Numbered from the stretch's first letter, positions 1-9,629 are shown. The stretch: 32,430 bases of DNA from Mastigamoeba balamuthi (GCA_902651635.1 CACRSC010000066.1:140607-173036); one strand, 5' to 3'. Made by a program: numbers and translations. Notes: generated by a model not told the origin, from the letters alone.

Positions 1-67
1 GCCACACAACACACTGGCACTGTGACGAATGACTGGGGGATTTGACCTGAACCTCGATCGATTCCGA

Positions 68-975
68 CGTAGGATTTGACTTGTCAATTCAAGAATTTGC
101 CTGCGTTGAGTCATACGGACGAAGACGCGTGAATCTGTCATGTCACTTCCTGCTTCCGGGCTCGATGATCGATGCTGTGACGATGCAGTGCTGGAAAGCG
201 TCAGGGGCTTCCCTGTTGGGGCTCCACAAGCCCTGCACTGCAGCTGGGACGGCGACAGCGACGACGACCTGCTGCTGGGCGCTCCCGAGAAGCCCAGTGG
301 CACTGGAGGCTTCAACGTGGGGAGCAGCTTCGTCATGTGGGGCTGCAACATGTCGACACACTTCCCCGCCGCCCTGACGCTCTCGGAGGGCATTCAGCTG
401 GCAGGCGATGGCTACGTCCTGGCAGGCAGGTGGCAGCAATGCACCAATGGCAGTGGCCTCTGTGCCCCGCATGGGCAACATGGACAACGACACCGTCGGT
501 GACTTTGCTGTCAGTGCCCCGGCACGGGGCCCACGGCCAGCAGCCCCGTGTGGACAGGCGACACTGTGACACTGTCACTGGGTGGTGTGCGGCAGGTGAC
601 TGCTGCTGACATCAACAGCAACAGCCTATCGGACCTCGTCTGCCTCTGCACTGTCATGCCCTTGCAGCCCGTGCGTGTCGCCAGCAGGGCGTGGGTGCTC
701 TTTGGCTCGCAGGGGCCCCGTCTGGCCATTGCAGAGGCACCTGGCTGCTGCGATGCCTTTGCCAGCATCTCCTACACCTTCGTGCTCGCAGGTGTCTGTA
801 CACAGGACCTGCGAACCTCGGCAGCAGCTGTAGGAAGTGCTCGCAGGTGTCTGTACCCAGGACCTGCGAACCTCGGCAGCAGCTGTAGGAAGTACTGGAG
901 CACCATGAGGAACGCCAGGGACCGCGATGACCCAAGCTCTGTGTACTACTACTACAACTTCCTCATCATTTGAAA
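68..975 (+). pseudogene. FG-GAP receptor fragment, copy 1 (decayed)
   Basis: Translated pieces in changing frames match the intact FG-GAP receptor at 25714-21466. The peptide DDLLLGAPEKPSGTGG near 262-308 is identical to the intact protein, and GSSFVMWGCNMSTHFPAAL follows it. The frame breaks near 440-500. The text then jumps from the repeat ending GDFAV to the region matching RQVASADVNGDGLAD, so several FG-GAP repeats are missing. The domain after the propeller is also lost, and the text resumes at the juxtamembrane stretch (SSVYYYYNFLII) before a stop at 971. The calcium-loop consensus has drifted to ADINSNSLSD. No start codon, signal peptide or complete transmembrane segment remains. Similarity to copy 2 begins at about 68-70, which gives the left boundary. 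It is a dead duplicate; I see no sign that it is translated. Confidence 0.8.
784..893 (+). repeat. 55-bp tandem duplication inside pseudogene copy 1
   Basis: The stretch 784-838 is repeated almost exactly at 839-893 (one substitution, ACACAGG against ACCCAGG). Each unit starts GCTCGCAGGTGTCTGTA and ends GCTGTAGGAAGT. Copy 2 lacks this tandem array, so the duplication arose after the two pseudogene copies separated. Confidence 0.9.
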
Positions 976-1636
976 CCGAAAAACAGAGGTCCGCTACATT
1001 TAGGCCTCTGAAATAAGTTTTGAAACTGCGAAAAATAAAAAAAAAATTTCAAAACTCACAAAATCAAAACAGAAATGTAGAAGCTGAGCAGAGAAACCTA
1101 GTGATCAAGTTGTTTTCCTGTGAAGGAAGGGGAAAGGGCACTGGGACGACTGATGGGGCACAGGGGGAGATGGAGAAGCCAGAGAAGACAACGATGGAGC
1201 AGACTGCTCTGCCAACATGCTGAAGTCAAGGGTATTACTGGAGCGCAACTGAGAGAGAACACTCAGAGGAAGTCGACGAGGTTCAAATGTAGACTGGAAA
1301 GCAGCAGCAGCTGCTGCTGCTGCTGGATGGTCATCGGTAAATGAACCCTCTGAGAAGGAAGGATCTGAGTATAGGTAAAAAAGAGTAATAACAATACAGA
1401 TGTACCCATGATCTGGGACACTTCAGCCTCCACATTGTGTGGTAAGGAAGGGATCCATTCGTCAGTGTCCAGCTTCTTGAAGTCAACAAGGCTCTTGTAC
1501 GACAGAGAGCAAGTGAAGCAGTCTCAGGTTGACCTGCAGAGGACATTAATTAGGAATAGCAGAGAATAGAATAAATAGCTTGCAATAAATGAGATGTTCT
1601 AGAGAAATGTTGTAAGAGAGAAATATTATAGATAGT
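976..1636. other. No gene seen; A-rich spacer with a CAG/CTG palindrome
   Basis: The DNA after pseudogene copy 1 is A-rich with short purine tracts. The only structured element I see is an exact 18-bp palindrome of CAG and CTG triplets at 1302-1319, continuing as CTG to 1325. Open frames here are short, compositionally odd and without recognisable motifs, so I call none of them. Confidence 0.5.
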
Positions 1637-1821
1637 AATGTAGGGTTGGGGCGTAATCTGAACATTACGCCCCGGAACAGCCTGGGGAGAGGCTGGAGGG
1701 GCCCAGAGCACAGCCGGAACAGAGCGGAGTACAGCGAAGCGGAGTGGAGGCAAGCGTAGGGCCCTGGAGGCCCTTCCCAGGCTGTGTAGGGGTGCAATGT
1801 TCAGAGCCCCGACCCTACATT
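1637..1821. mobile_element. MITE-like 185-bp element with terminal inverted repeats
   Basis: The left end 1637-1666 and the right end 1796-1821 are inverted copies of each other: AATGTAGGGTYGGGGC, then TCTGAACATT, with four extra bases (GTAA) in the left copy. Inside the left end a perfect hairpin lies at 1648-1673, with arms GGGGCGTAAT and ATTACGCCCC and a 6-nt loop. The interior is purine-rich and has no coding sense. The right end directly abuts the left end of the recombinase element and shares the motif CCCCGACCCTACAT with that element's right end (CCCCGACCCCACAT at 3301-3314). It may be a non-autonomous relative mobilised by the same enzyme. I see no clear target-site duplication. Confidence 0.6.
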
Positions 1822-1826
1822 GACGA

Positions 1827-1853
1827 TTTTATGTGGGTCCGGCCGATTTTTGC
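1827..1853 (+). repeat. Left terminal inverted repeat of the recombinase element
   Basis: This 27-bp end pairs with 3292-3318 in inverted orientation. With the preceding MITE-like end it also forms a local hairpin: CCCCGACCCTACAT (1807-1820), a 10-nt loop, then ATGTGGGTCCGG (1831-1842). Confidence 0.75.
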
Positions 1854-1903
1854 GAGCTGACGTCAGCGTGTGTCTCTTTTCTTTCAGGATTCGACACAAA
1901 AAG

Positions 1904-3139
1904 ATGGGTGACCCAGCAGGAGACACTGAACAGTGGATGGCACAGCACCGTGCCAGGAGGGACAAGGCAAAGGCTTCTGCAACCTCCCACGACGGAATTG
2001 AGTTCCTCTCGTCTCAGGACAGCATGATCTTCACACAGAGTGCAGCGGAAGACAAGCCCAGCACGATCCAGGCACGCACACACGTTGGTGCACAGTTCAT
2101 GAAGTTCCTCAACGGGCGTGCGCTCTCAGTCAACCTGGTGAAGTTATTCTTGCACGTGGATCTCAACACCTACGTGGCGACCTCAATGTGGACTTGCCGG
2201 AGCCACCTTCTTTCGTACCTCAAGAGCAAGTTCTGGCTCAAGATCAAGGACATGCAGCTCGTGGGCATCGACGAGCTCATCACGAAGAAGATGGACAAGC
2301 ACACGAAGAAGAAGGCCTTGGCGTTCTCAACGGACGAGGTCGAGCAGTTCCTGCGCACTGGGCCCATGACAGAATCTGGCAAGTGCAACAAGCTAATCAT
2401 GCTCTTCAGCATCTTCTCACTCGGCCACATGGAGGAGCTGTCCGTTCTCAAGTGGGAGGACATCAAGTGCAACACGGAGAACAACAGCTACAATTACCTC
2501 CACCACTGCAAAACGCGTGGCAAGGACTTCAAGGACCAGCATTTCTTCTTGCCCTACACAGTCTATGGGATCGACGTGAAGCAGATGGTCGAGGAGCTGC
2601 GTGGGAGCACTGGCGGCAAGGGCCACGTGTGGCGTTGCAATCAGAGCACCGAAAGGCTCGGCAAGTTGTCAGTCGCCAAGGTCACACAGAAGGCTGCTGC
2701 GCTGCTCAAGCTCGACAACCTCAAGTTGTACACGGGACACGGGCTGCGTGCAACCAGGGCCATGTGGATGGCTGATCATGGAGCGACCGAGCTGGAGCTC
2801 ATGCAGGCTGGCAACTGGAAAAACCCTGCAATCGCACGCGAGTACATCAGGCAGTCGAAGGCAGCACAGCGTCACTGGGCATACCTCATCAGTGGCGAGC
2901 AGCCGCCCAAGCCAGAACCAGTGCCAGCTCCCGCAGTTCCGAAACCCGAGCCAGCAGTTCCGGAATCCGAGTGCACAGTCCCGAAATCCGAGCCCGCACC
3001 TCTGCCTGCCCCTGAGCCCCCAAAAATGGTGCTGACCCCAGCACTCATGGGGAATGAGGCCCTCCAGTTCACTCTCCATCGTCCGCCCTCTGCCTTTGCC
3101 TCCTGTGCATTCCACAACTGCACTTTCAACCTTCAATAA
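1904..3139 (+). CDS. Tyrosine recombinase, Crypton-like (411 aa)
   Basis: A DNA-breaking-and-joining enzyme of the tyrosine recombinase family, expected to move the element through a covalent 3'-phosphotyrosine. The ATG at 1904 (MGDPAGDTEQ) is chosen because the open frame upstream runs through the inverted repeat. Residues about 55-112 look like the helical core-binding domain. The catalytic domain follows, with a lysine in KTRGK (203-207), the HxxR box as HGLR (279-282), the box-III Trp in GNW (305) and the nucleophile Tyr314 in REYIR. The first catalytic Arg is expected in SLGHMEELSVLKWEDI (172-187), but that place holds His175 (CAC, one transition from CGC). The enzyme may therefore be inactive or divergent. 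The tail (335-375) is rich in PKPEP-type repeats. The stop TAA overlaps an AATAAA. The frame is unbroken over 411 codons, so it is recent or maintained. Confidence 0.88.
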   Translation: MGDPAGDTEQWMAQHRARRDKAKASATSHDGIEFLSSQDSMIFTQSAAEDKPSTIQARTHVGAQFMKFLNGRALSVNLVKLFLHVDLNTYVATSMWTCRSHLLSYLKSKFWLKIKDMQLVGIDELITKKMDKHTKKKALAFSTDEVEQFLRTGPMTESGKCNKLIMLFSIFSLGHMEELSVLKWEDIKCNTENNSYNYLHHCKTRGKDFKDQHFFLPYTVYGIDVKQMVEELRGSTGGKGHVWRCNQSTERLGKLSVAKVTQKAAALLKLDNLKLYTGHGLRATRAMWMADHGATELELMQAGNWKNPAIAREYIRQSKAAQRHWAYLISGEQPPKPEPVPAPAVPKPEPAVPESECTVPKSEPAPLPAPEPPKMVLTPALMGNEALQFTLHRPPSAFASCAFHNCTFNLQ

Positions 3140-3140
3140 A
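3135..3140 (+). terminator. AATAAA polyadenylation signal overlapping the stop codon
   Basis: The recombinase ends CAA TAA, and the stop codon 3137-3139 lies inside AATAAA at 3135-3140. The same stop/AATAAA overlap occurs at the small membrane-protein gene (20693-20688), which supports use as a real 3'-end signal. Confidence 0.65.
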
Positions 3141-3185
3141 GACACGGAACCAGGGGACCCAGGCCTGGTTTTTCCACCACACCAC

Positions 3186-3276
3186 TTTACGGGGCGAGTT
3201 TGCATCATACCCAGGTGTAAAACACATTACACCCAGGTCTTACATCATACCAGATCGTAAAGCGCCCATTACGAGG
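3186..3276. repeat. Subterminal repeats of the recombinase element
   Basis: Between the gene and the right terminal repeat are two near-direct copies of CATCATACC(C)AG and two of ACCCAGGT. There is also an inverted pair, GGTGTAA and TTACACC, separated by 6 nt. Such subterminal arrays are commonly recombinase or transposase binding sites; that role is inferred here. Confidence 0.5.
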
Positions 3277-3291
3277 ATTTCCGCATCAGGC

Positions 3292-3318
3292 AAAAATCGG
3301 CCCCGACCCCACATAAAA
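3292..3318 (-). repeat. Right terminal inverted repeat of the recombinase element
   Basis: Inverted partner of 1827-1853. Its text CCCCGACCCCACAT (3301-3314) is also a direct near-copy of 1807-1820 at the MITE-like right end. Confidence 0.75.
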
Positions 3319-4108
3319 GCTGCTTATAACAGAGAAATTTATTGCATACAATAAATTGTGGAAACCAAGCACCATTGACGTGATAGCATTGGTGTCATTG
3401 ATCTGCAGATTCTAGTTCGATGGTAGCAAACCCTCAAGTGCAAAGCCCAGCAGAGAGAAGTGAGACCAAAAGAAGCTCCGATCTCAAGAAGACTGTGCTC
3501 GAATCTGACCTCCATCCATCAGTGCACGGCTTCACTTCTGCACATAGGGCAGAGTGGTTTCCTTCTGCCCTCTTGATGCAAATGATCTGTTCACTGAATC
3601 GCTGCCAGCCTTGTATGGCTATCTCCTTTGACAACGATCACACTTGTGTTGTATCTGTGTCTCTCAAAAACCCTATTTTGTACAGTTTTATTGTTTGGTT
3701 GCACAATTATGAAGATTTATGAAGATTTTGTTATTTTGCCTTTAATTTCATGTTTTTCATTAAGAAATGAATGCTAAACTCAGTATAATGTCAGTATTTT
3801 AATATGAAATTACATTCCAAAATGAACAGAAAAAACCATATACCAGGTTTCAGCTGAGTCCAGTTGACTACCGCCCACATGGATGCCCCACCTTCCAGGA
3901 TTTTCAGAATGTTTCCGAGGCTGTGATTGATGGAGATCTTCGGAAACCCCAGCTGCAGAGCGATTCCCCTCATCTCTAAGTAGTTACAAATCAAATCTAT
4001 TTCTCATTACAAACATTTACTACTACTACAAATGTAAATACAATGATCTATTGTTGTTTCATCTACTCTAAATATAAAATATAGCATTACTGTTCCTTCT
4101 CTCTCTGG

Positions 4109-5512
4109 TTTTATCACATGCGATAAAAACCAAATGCTGATGTAAATCGTGACGTCACGATTTACGTCATCAAATATTTCAGGAGAGGGATATTTAACCA
4201 TTTTATAATAAACAGCAGGGATAGCACACCTACCTCCACTGGTGATTGCACTGAGTCAGGTCTCTGACCTCAAGTGTTGCTACATGCTCGCCAACTACTT
4301 TGAGACCTGTCTCATCAACTACTCATCTCTCGCTGACTTCTTCAGCTTTCATGTGTATGAGGTCACAAGCAACAATAACGTCCATTTTCCCGTTTATACC
4401 TACTGTCATCACAACTGGAAGATACTGTGGTCTGAGTCCGTTTGCCCCATATTCTCTTCATTCCCTCCAGGCCTTGCTGTTCTGCATCATGCTCCCCAGT
4501 GGAGCTGGTTCATTAAGAAGGACATTAACACCTTCACCATAGGCCAGCCTCAGTTCTCTGTCCTGGCTGCAGAGTGGTGGCATAATCTTCTTGACCACCC
4601 TGATATTCACATGGCAACTTTAAGGCCTTTCTGCTTTTCATTTGTTGTTTTTATCACATGTAATTAAATGTTGCTATTCCCTCTGATTTCTTTTTCTTCT
4701 TTCTCTTTTATCGCACGTGATTAAACATGATTTGTATTTTGTCTCATATTGTGTTTCATTCTCTCTTTCTCTGACTCATGTTTATCATTCACAGACTGTC
4801 CAGGGCGACCTCGTTTTTGACACCAGCTTTCTGTGTTCAGTGCCTGCCTCCACTGCTCTGATGAATCCTGTCTTCTGTCTGTCATGTCCCGTTAGTGTTC
4901 GCTCCCACAAGTCCTCTTTCCAGCTCGTCTTGTCTTTTCCCGGAGATGTTCTACTTCTTCATGGTTATCAGCTGATGGTGTTCTATGCCAGCATTGAGCA
5001 GCATCCTGCCTTCTGTATGGTGCAGCATATTCACTGTGATTGATTAAATCAGCAGCAGATTGATCCCCAGGACATGATGACCACTTCTGCCAACACCATC
5101 TGGGATGTTTGGAATCTCAGTGAGTTCAAAGACATCAGCCACTCCTGATCATTCTCTTCTAAAACGACAGGGCCGCCTTAATGCTCTGATGCACCACAAG
5201 CTCCCATTCTACTCAATGTCAATTCTGTCTACTGCTGTTAAGTTCATCCAGCCATCCGAGTTTGAAACATGGCTCACTTTATACACAGGCAATCCAATAA
5301 ATTATTTGTTGCTCCTTTTACCTCTATTCACCTTCATGCAGTGTACAGACCTTCTTTCACTTGTCTTTTGATTATTTTTTATTTTTACTGTCTGCTTTTT
5401 TCGTTACTGCATTTTATTTGTGTATTGCTCTTTTGTTTTACATTCACCTATTTTTATTCTCTTTTTTGCTTTTTCTACATTGAAACCATTTTGAATCGCA
5501 TGCGATTAAATA
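4109..5512. repeat. Four dispersed near-palindromes with core ATCRCAYGYRAT
   Basis: Four similar sites occur: 4113-4124 (ATCACATGCGAT, flanked by TTTT and AAAA), 4653-4664 (ATCACATGTAAT followed by TAAATG), 4711-4722 (ATCGCACGTGAT followed by TAAACATG) and about 5495-5506 (ATCGCATGCGAT followed by TAAATAG). All sit in AT-rich DNA, and three are followed by TAAA. They look like copies of one site, such as a protein-binding site or element end. Function unknown. Confidence 0.5.
4142..4165. repeat. Perfect 24-bp palindrome centred on TGACGTCA
   Basis: Positions 4142-4165 are exactly self-complementary around GACGTC. The similarity continues outward as GATG on the left and CATC on the right, after a 3-base offset, so a longer palindrome of about 36 bp probably existed and lost ACG on its left arm. 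The core TGACGTCA equals the CRE/ATF bZIP site. A regulatory role is only a guess. Confidence 0.7.
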
Positions 5513-6650
5513 GCATTTTCTTCTTTAACTTTTTCAATTTTTATCACTTTTAGTCTTACATTTTTCATTTTTCGGGTTTCCTATTTTTTCAGAGGACCTG
5601 AGCGTCTCAGACCTTTGTTTTCAGGTTTCAACTGCAACGTCTTTTTTTTGTTCTGTTGATGGGGTGTCAGTGGGAAATAGTTTAGCTAAAGGGAAATTCA
5701 ATATAGCCGCCGTTTCAGCTGGATGATGCTCTAGGAACATCAATATGGGAGTTCTGATTGTTCTGCTGCTTCTCAAGCAGTCTTCTCAAAGACACTCTCT
5801 CCTTCCAGTACAGATAGAGTGCTAATAAACAGTATACAAAAGTAAAAGAGGTCTGCTGACACTCTGACCACAGATAAAACCAAGGAATAATTGTCTTTCT
5901 CATAAATCTGTTCCCACCAACAACAGCAGCGATTCACTGACTTAGCTATCATATCAAGGATAACCCAAAACAAAGATCTTGAGAGTATTGTAGTGTGCTT
6001 CTGATCAGATAATATAACTCGAATTCTGATGTTTCTTCTAGGAGCAAAAGTGTGAGAAGGCCATAAGAGCAGACACAACAAAAATGTCTGCTTCTGAAGC
6101 ACTGTGTTTGGCTCATACAATAAATCTCTCAGATTCAGAGAACTGTTCACTTCACATGTTCTCTTCTGAGGTATGTGCATGCAGACCAGACCTTACAACA
6201 GTTAACAATTACACAAAAAGTAATTGATGACCTACTGAGAGACTTGGAATCGCTTTTGATAAGACAACTGGAACAGTTACAATCAATCCAATGATACTGA
6301 TTACAGTAATTGCAATTATCTGTGAGGCATCAGGTTATTCTGGCAAAATTGATATTGATGGAACTGATATCATAAACGATGAGTTCAATAAGAATTCCTA
6401 TAAAAGAATGTTTTTGGCGTGGTGTGAAGGAGATCAATTACCCATTGGCTGGTCTACTGGTAAGGAGAGCTGAACATCATTATAAAACAAATCTCGATTC
6501 TATTTAGAGCATTATATGATATTCAACCAATTGCTGTGCATGGTCAAGATCTTAGGTCTGGAAGGATGAGGGCCTTCAATTTAAAGGCCCTTGCTGTACA
6601 ATTAAATATGCCCACATTCTTCTTATCTCTGTGGACCCGTTGCCTCAAAT

Positions 6651-6805
6651 TGTGCCAGTTCTTTTTCTGATCTTTCGATTGCACGGGCCTTGTGTCCATC
6701 CAGCCACGGAAAGAACTCAGAGCTTCTTTTTCTTTGTTGGAACCGGAATTTTGTTGTTTACAAGAAGAGCAGTCAGCTGTGGAATTATGTGTTAATATTT
6801 GGCCC
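6651..6805 (-). repeat. Segment inverted relative to repeat unit A
   Basis: The reverse complement of this 155-bp block matches 11047-11198, including GACTGCTCTTCTTGTAAAC and TGGCTGGATGGACACAAGG. In unit A the block lies in one plus-strand open frame with the conserved text that follows (GEDEVCIRSDIIGSRW). In unit B it is turned round, so A probably keeps the ancestral order. Confidence 0.85.
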
Positions 6806-7129
6806 ACTTTTTGTAGAATACAATCCCAACACATGGCACAATGTGTATGAACTTCTATCCCAGGCTCGTTCAGGCATCAGTGACACCACAGCATCCAAGG
6901 AGATTGCCAAGCATAGTCTTGATATCTTTGTCAGAGAGTATGATGAGGATGAGGTTTGTATACGATCTGACATCATCGGGTCGCGGTGGTGAGTGCAGTC
7001 CCCGAGTATCACGCCACTGTTCACTGGCGGATTGGCTGCGATCGATCCGCGTATGCCGGTCGCCACTCAGCGCTCTCGCAAGCGCCTCGTCCGCCTCTTT
7101 GAGGTGCATGCCGATGCGCCGTAGCGCTC

Positions 7130-7770
7130 ATTTTGATTCTACCATGAGAATCTTGTTCCGCGGATTTGGAGTAAGAATCTCCTGCGGGGTGTCCTTCGTG
7201 TCTCGCGGTTTTCCCACCGTACGACGACGCTGCTCCCCGCAGTGATTCCGTCCGCACACTGTGCTTCTCCGGGCCTGCGGTAGATGCTCGATACTCGATG
7301 TGTCGCTGCCGCCTAGCGGGCCCGCAGAGTGCGCGGTGGAGAGTCGGCAGCTCCTTGGCCTGACAACAACGCCCCCGCTTCCCATTACAGGCAGGCCCTG
7401 CGCGACCCTCAGCGCGGATAGCACTGTCACAGCGACGATGACGACGATTAGGAGTCACGACCAGAGGGCGGTGCTGAGGCAGAAGGTGGCGAGGAGAATG
7501 TTCCTGTTCACAGGGGCCAGGCGCAGCACAATGTACGCAGAAGCCTTCACCCGCTGCAGCGCCTGCCAGAGACGCTCAGATGACGTTGGCGCCAACGACG
7601 ACAGCGACGATGCGACGAAACACGGGATACAAGCGACGACGAGCGACGCAGCACCGCTGCTCCGGAGAACGTGGTGACGCAGGGAACGGCACAGCTCTCA
7701 CAGGGCCAGCGTGGCGATGTCGAGGACCGGGGACCAGATCGATGATGATGAACTGTATCAACTGATCTTT
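7130..7770 (-). pseudogene. Multi-pass membrane protein remnant, copy B
   Basis: The minus strand encodes hydrophobic stretches such as AASLVVACIPCFVASSLSSL and NILLATFCLS, interrupted by in-frame stops (one within ALWS*LLIVVIV) and, towards 7214, by the deletion relative to copy A. The peptide order matches copy A at 12300-11500 closely. I do not recognise the family. Several membrane segments and a motif resembling a receptor loop (YIVLRLAPVNR) suggest a multi-pass protein, which is a weak inference. No intact version exists in this window. Confidence 0.5.
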
Positions 7771-7784
7771 GCACCTCCTCTCTG

Positions 7785-7785
7785 N
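7785..7785. other. Ambiguous base N at a repeat junction
   Basis: The only N in the window falls exactly where similarity to unit A (ending CACCTCCTCTCTG) stops and similarity to pseudogene copy 1 (TGTAGGATTTGAC) begins. It may mark a contig join and not a biological junction. Confidence 0.8.
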
Positions 7786-9275
7786 TGTAGGATTTGACTT
7801 GGCAATTCAAGAATTTGCCTGCGTTGAGTCATACGAACGAAGATGCGTGAATCTGTCATGTCACTTCCTGCTTCCGGGCTCGATGATCGATGCTGTGACG
7901 ATGCAGTGCTGGAAAATGTCAGGGGCTTCCCTGTTGGGGCGGGGCTCCACAAGCCCTGCACTGCAACTGGCGACATCGACGGCGACAGCGACGACGACCT
8001 GCTGCTGGGCGCCCCCGAGAAGCCCAGTGGCACTGGAGGCTTCAACGTGGGGAGCAGCTTCGTCATGTGGGGCTGCAAAATGTTGACACACTTCCCCGCC
8101 GCCCTAACGCTCTCGGAGGGCATTCAGCTGGCAGGCGATGGCTACGTCCTGGCAGGCAGGTGGCAGCAATGCACCAATGGCAGTGGCCTCTGTGCCCCGC
8201 ATGGGCAACATGGACAACAACACCGTTGGTGACTTTGCTGCCAGTGCCCCGGCACGGGGCCCACGGCCAGCAGCCCCGTGCGGACAGGCGACACTGTGAC
8301 ACTGTCACTGGGTGGTGTGCAGCAGGTGGCCACTGCTGATATCAACAGCAACAGCCTATCAGACCTCGTCTGCCTCTGCACTGCCAACGCCCTTGCAGCC
8401 CGTGCATGTCGCCAGCAGGGCGTGGGTGCTCTTCAGCTCGCAGGGGCCACGTCTGGCCATTACTGACGAACTGGGCTGCTGCGATGCCTTTGCCAGCATC
8501 TCCTACACCTTTGTGCTCGCAGGTGTCTGTACATAGGACCACGAGGCCTCATTCACCCTGAATGCCACTGCTGTGAGAGGCAACTTCACGCCGTACAGCA
8601 GCCACTGGCTGAGCTTCAACAGCGTGACGGCGATGCTCTCAGGGGTGCCACCGCACACAGGGTACACGATGGTGGTCAGCTGCACCAACATGCATGGAGT
8701 GCAGAGCACAGGCCTTCTTCATCCAGGTGACGAGCAACATGGAGGTGAGCATTGGGACAACAACCGGACGGTCTTCTTCAGTGGCAAGAAGAGCGGCGAG
8801 ACGCAGCTCTTGCCCATCATTATCAGCAGCCCTGGCAGCAGAGTGCAGGTCAGCATCTCAGCGGACACCGAGTCACTGCACTCCAGGGAGCACAGTGATG
8901 GCATGGTAGTGTCTCACAGAGATATCACGTGGACTGCCACTGGCACGGTGGCCAGCATCAATAAGCTGCTGTCGTGGCTTGTCTTTGGGCACTACTGGAT
9001 GCAGGACGCAATCGAATTCATGCTGTAAGTGAAGGACGACCTCGGCAGTAGCTGTAGGAAGTACTGGAGTGCCATGAGGGATGCCAGGGACCACGATGAC
9101 CTGAGCTCTATGTACTACTACAACTTCCTCATCATCGGGCAGCCCGTCATCAGAGGGGCTGGCATCGTCATGCTGTTCGCCAGACCCCTGGTGTCCTGCA
9201 TCAAGAGGCTCTTGCACAGGCCCCCTCTTACAGTTCCTGTCCTTGCGGACAATGTTAACATGATGGAGATTTAAG
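7786..9275 (+). pseudogene. FG-GAP receptor fragment, copy 2 (decayed, longer)
   Basis: This copy matches copy 1 and extends further through the receptor's C-terminal half. In frame order it keeps GDIDGDSDDDLLLGAPEKPS, then (after frameshifts) the block starting VATADINSNSLSDLVC. The post-propeller domain follows (SHWLSFNSVTAMLSGVPPHT against NDWLSFDSATRTLAGVPTHA in the intact protein), then KSGETQLLPIIISSPGSR, and a juxtamembrane/TM-like tail (YYYNFLIIGQPVIRGAGIV). Breaks include a frameshift near 8180-8240, loss of propeller repeats near 8270-8320, further frame changes and a TAA at about 9026. It has no start or signal peptide. About 360 bp further on lies the decayed orphan copy (9630-10115). 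Confidence 0.82.
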
Positions 9276-9629
9276 AGGAAGCAACAAGTGCTAACAACAT
9301 AAGGCAGTACCATACCAGATAGCTTATCTGCATAAAACAAAACAACGAGGCTGGTGCCCTATACAAAGGGAACGAACTTCACTGTCAATAGTAGGTTTTT
9401 GTGGGCCCATCTAGCTTCCTCTCAACCCCCTCAGCACATTTGTGAGTGAAGTGAACATATCTTACAAGCAAAAGCAATTCTTCATACAGGTCTGATATTA
9501 CAGACCAGTCAGGCTCGTCCTAATATATTTCAGCACAATTGTCTCTAGCATATTTCAAGTCACGCTGCAGTGCATAACAGCTGGTCACCATGTAACATAT
9601 ACAGTCATCCTTCCTCTTGCAAATTGCTG
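9276..9629. other. Intergenic, nothing recognised
   Basis: A moderately AT-rich stretch between two pseudogenes. I see no RNA gene, repeat or convincing open frame. Confidence 0.4.

Larger units (their letters stand above)
1826..3319 (+). mobile_element. Tyrosine-recombinase transposon with terminal inverted repeats
   Basis: The recombinase gene (1904-3139) is bounded by inverted ends. The left end, 1827-1853, reads TTTTATGTGGGTCCGG then CCGATTTTTG. The reverse complement of 3292-3318 reads TTTTATGTGGGGTCGGGG then CCGATTTTTG, differing by small indels and a mismatch. Nothing else is encoded. Eukaryotic tyrosine-recombinase elements include Cryptons, which carry only the recombinase, and the DIRS group, which adds reverse transcriptase and RNase H. 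No reverse transcriptase is present, so Crypton-like is the closest class, although clear terminal inverted repeats are not the usual Crypton end. I could not find an unambiguous target-site duplication. Confidence 0.7.
3320..5715. other. AT-rich spacer; possible decayed exons, no gene identified
   Basis: Base composition falls well below the flanks. Open stretches exist at 4242-4667 (+), about 4797-5043 (+, preceded by a plausible acceptor TTTATCATTCACAG) and 3994-3791 (-). Their peptides are cysteine-, aromatic- and serine-rich, with no family I recognise and no start or promoter I trust. Several palindromic motifs occur (separate entries). It could be old inserted DNA or decayed exons. I assign no function. 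Confidence 0.4.
5716..7784. repeat. Repeat unit B (partner of 10126-12330)
   Basis: From TCAGCTGGATGATGCTCTAG onward this unit is nearly the same as the one starting at 10126. Matching blocks are 5716-6640 with 10126-11046, 6937-7212 with 11200-11486, and 7214-7784 with 11768-12329. Three differences stand out. The 6651-6805 block is inverted relative to 11047-11198. Unit B carries 6806-6935, which A lacks. Unit B lacks about 280 bp present in A at 11487-11767. The first 900 bp are AT-rich and the rest GC-richer. Coding-like peptides remain (for example GTDIINDEFNKNS near 6364), but the frames are broken. Confidence 0.85.

Noticed and set aside
3791-3994. Minus-strand peptide resembling a death-domain helix pattern
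   Set aside because: Only a vague hydrophobic pattern over about 45 residues in AT-rich DNA, with no neighbouring exons; not enough to claim a domain.
6291-6473. Peptide GKIDIDGTDIINDEF resembling an ABC-transporter loop
   Set aside because: The Walker motifs and the remaining fold are missing, and the sister repeat has stops in the same place.
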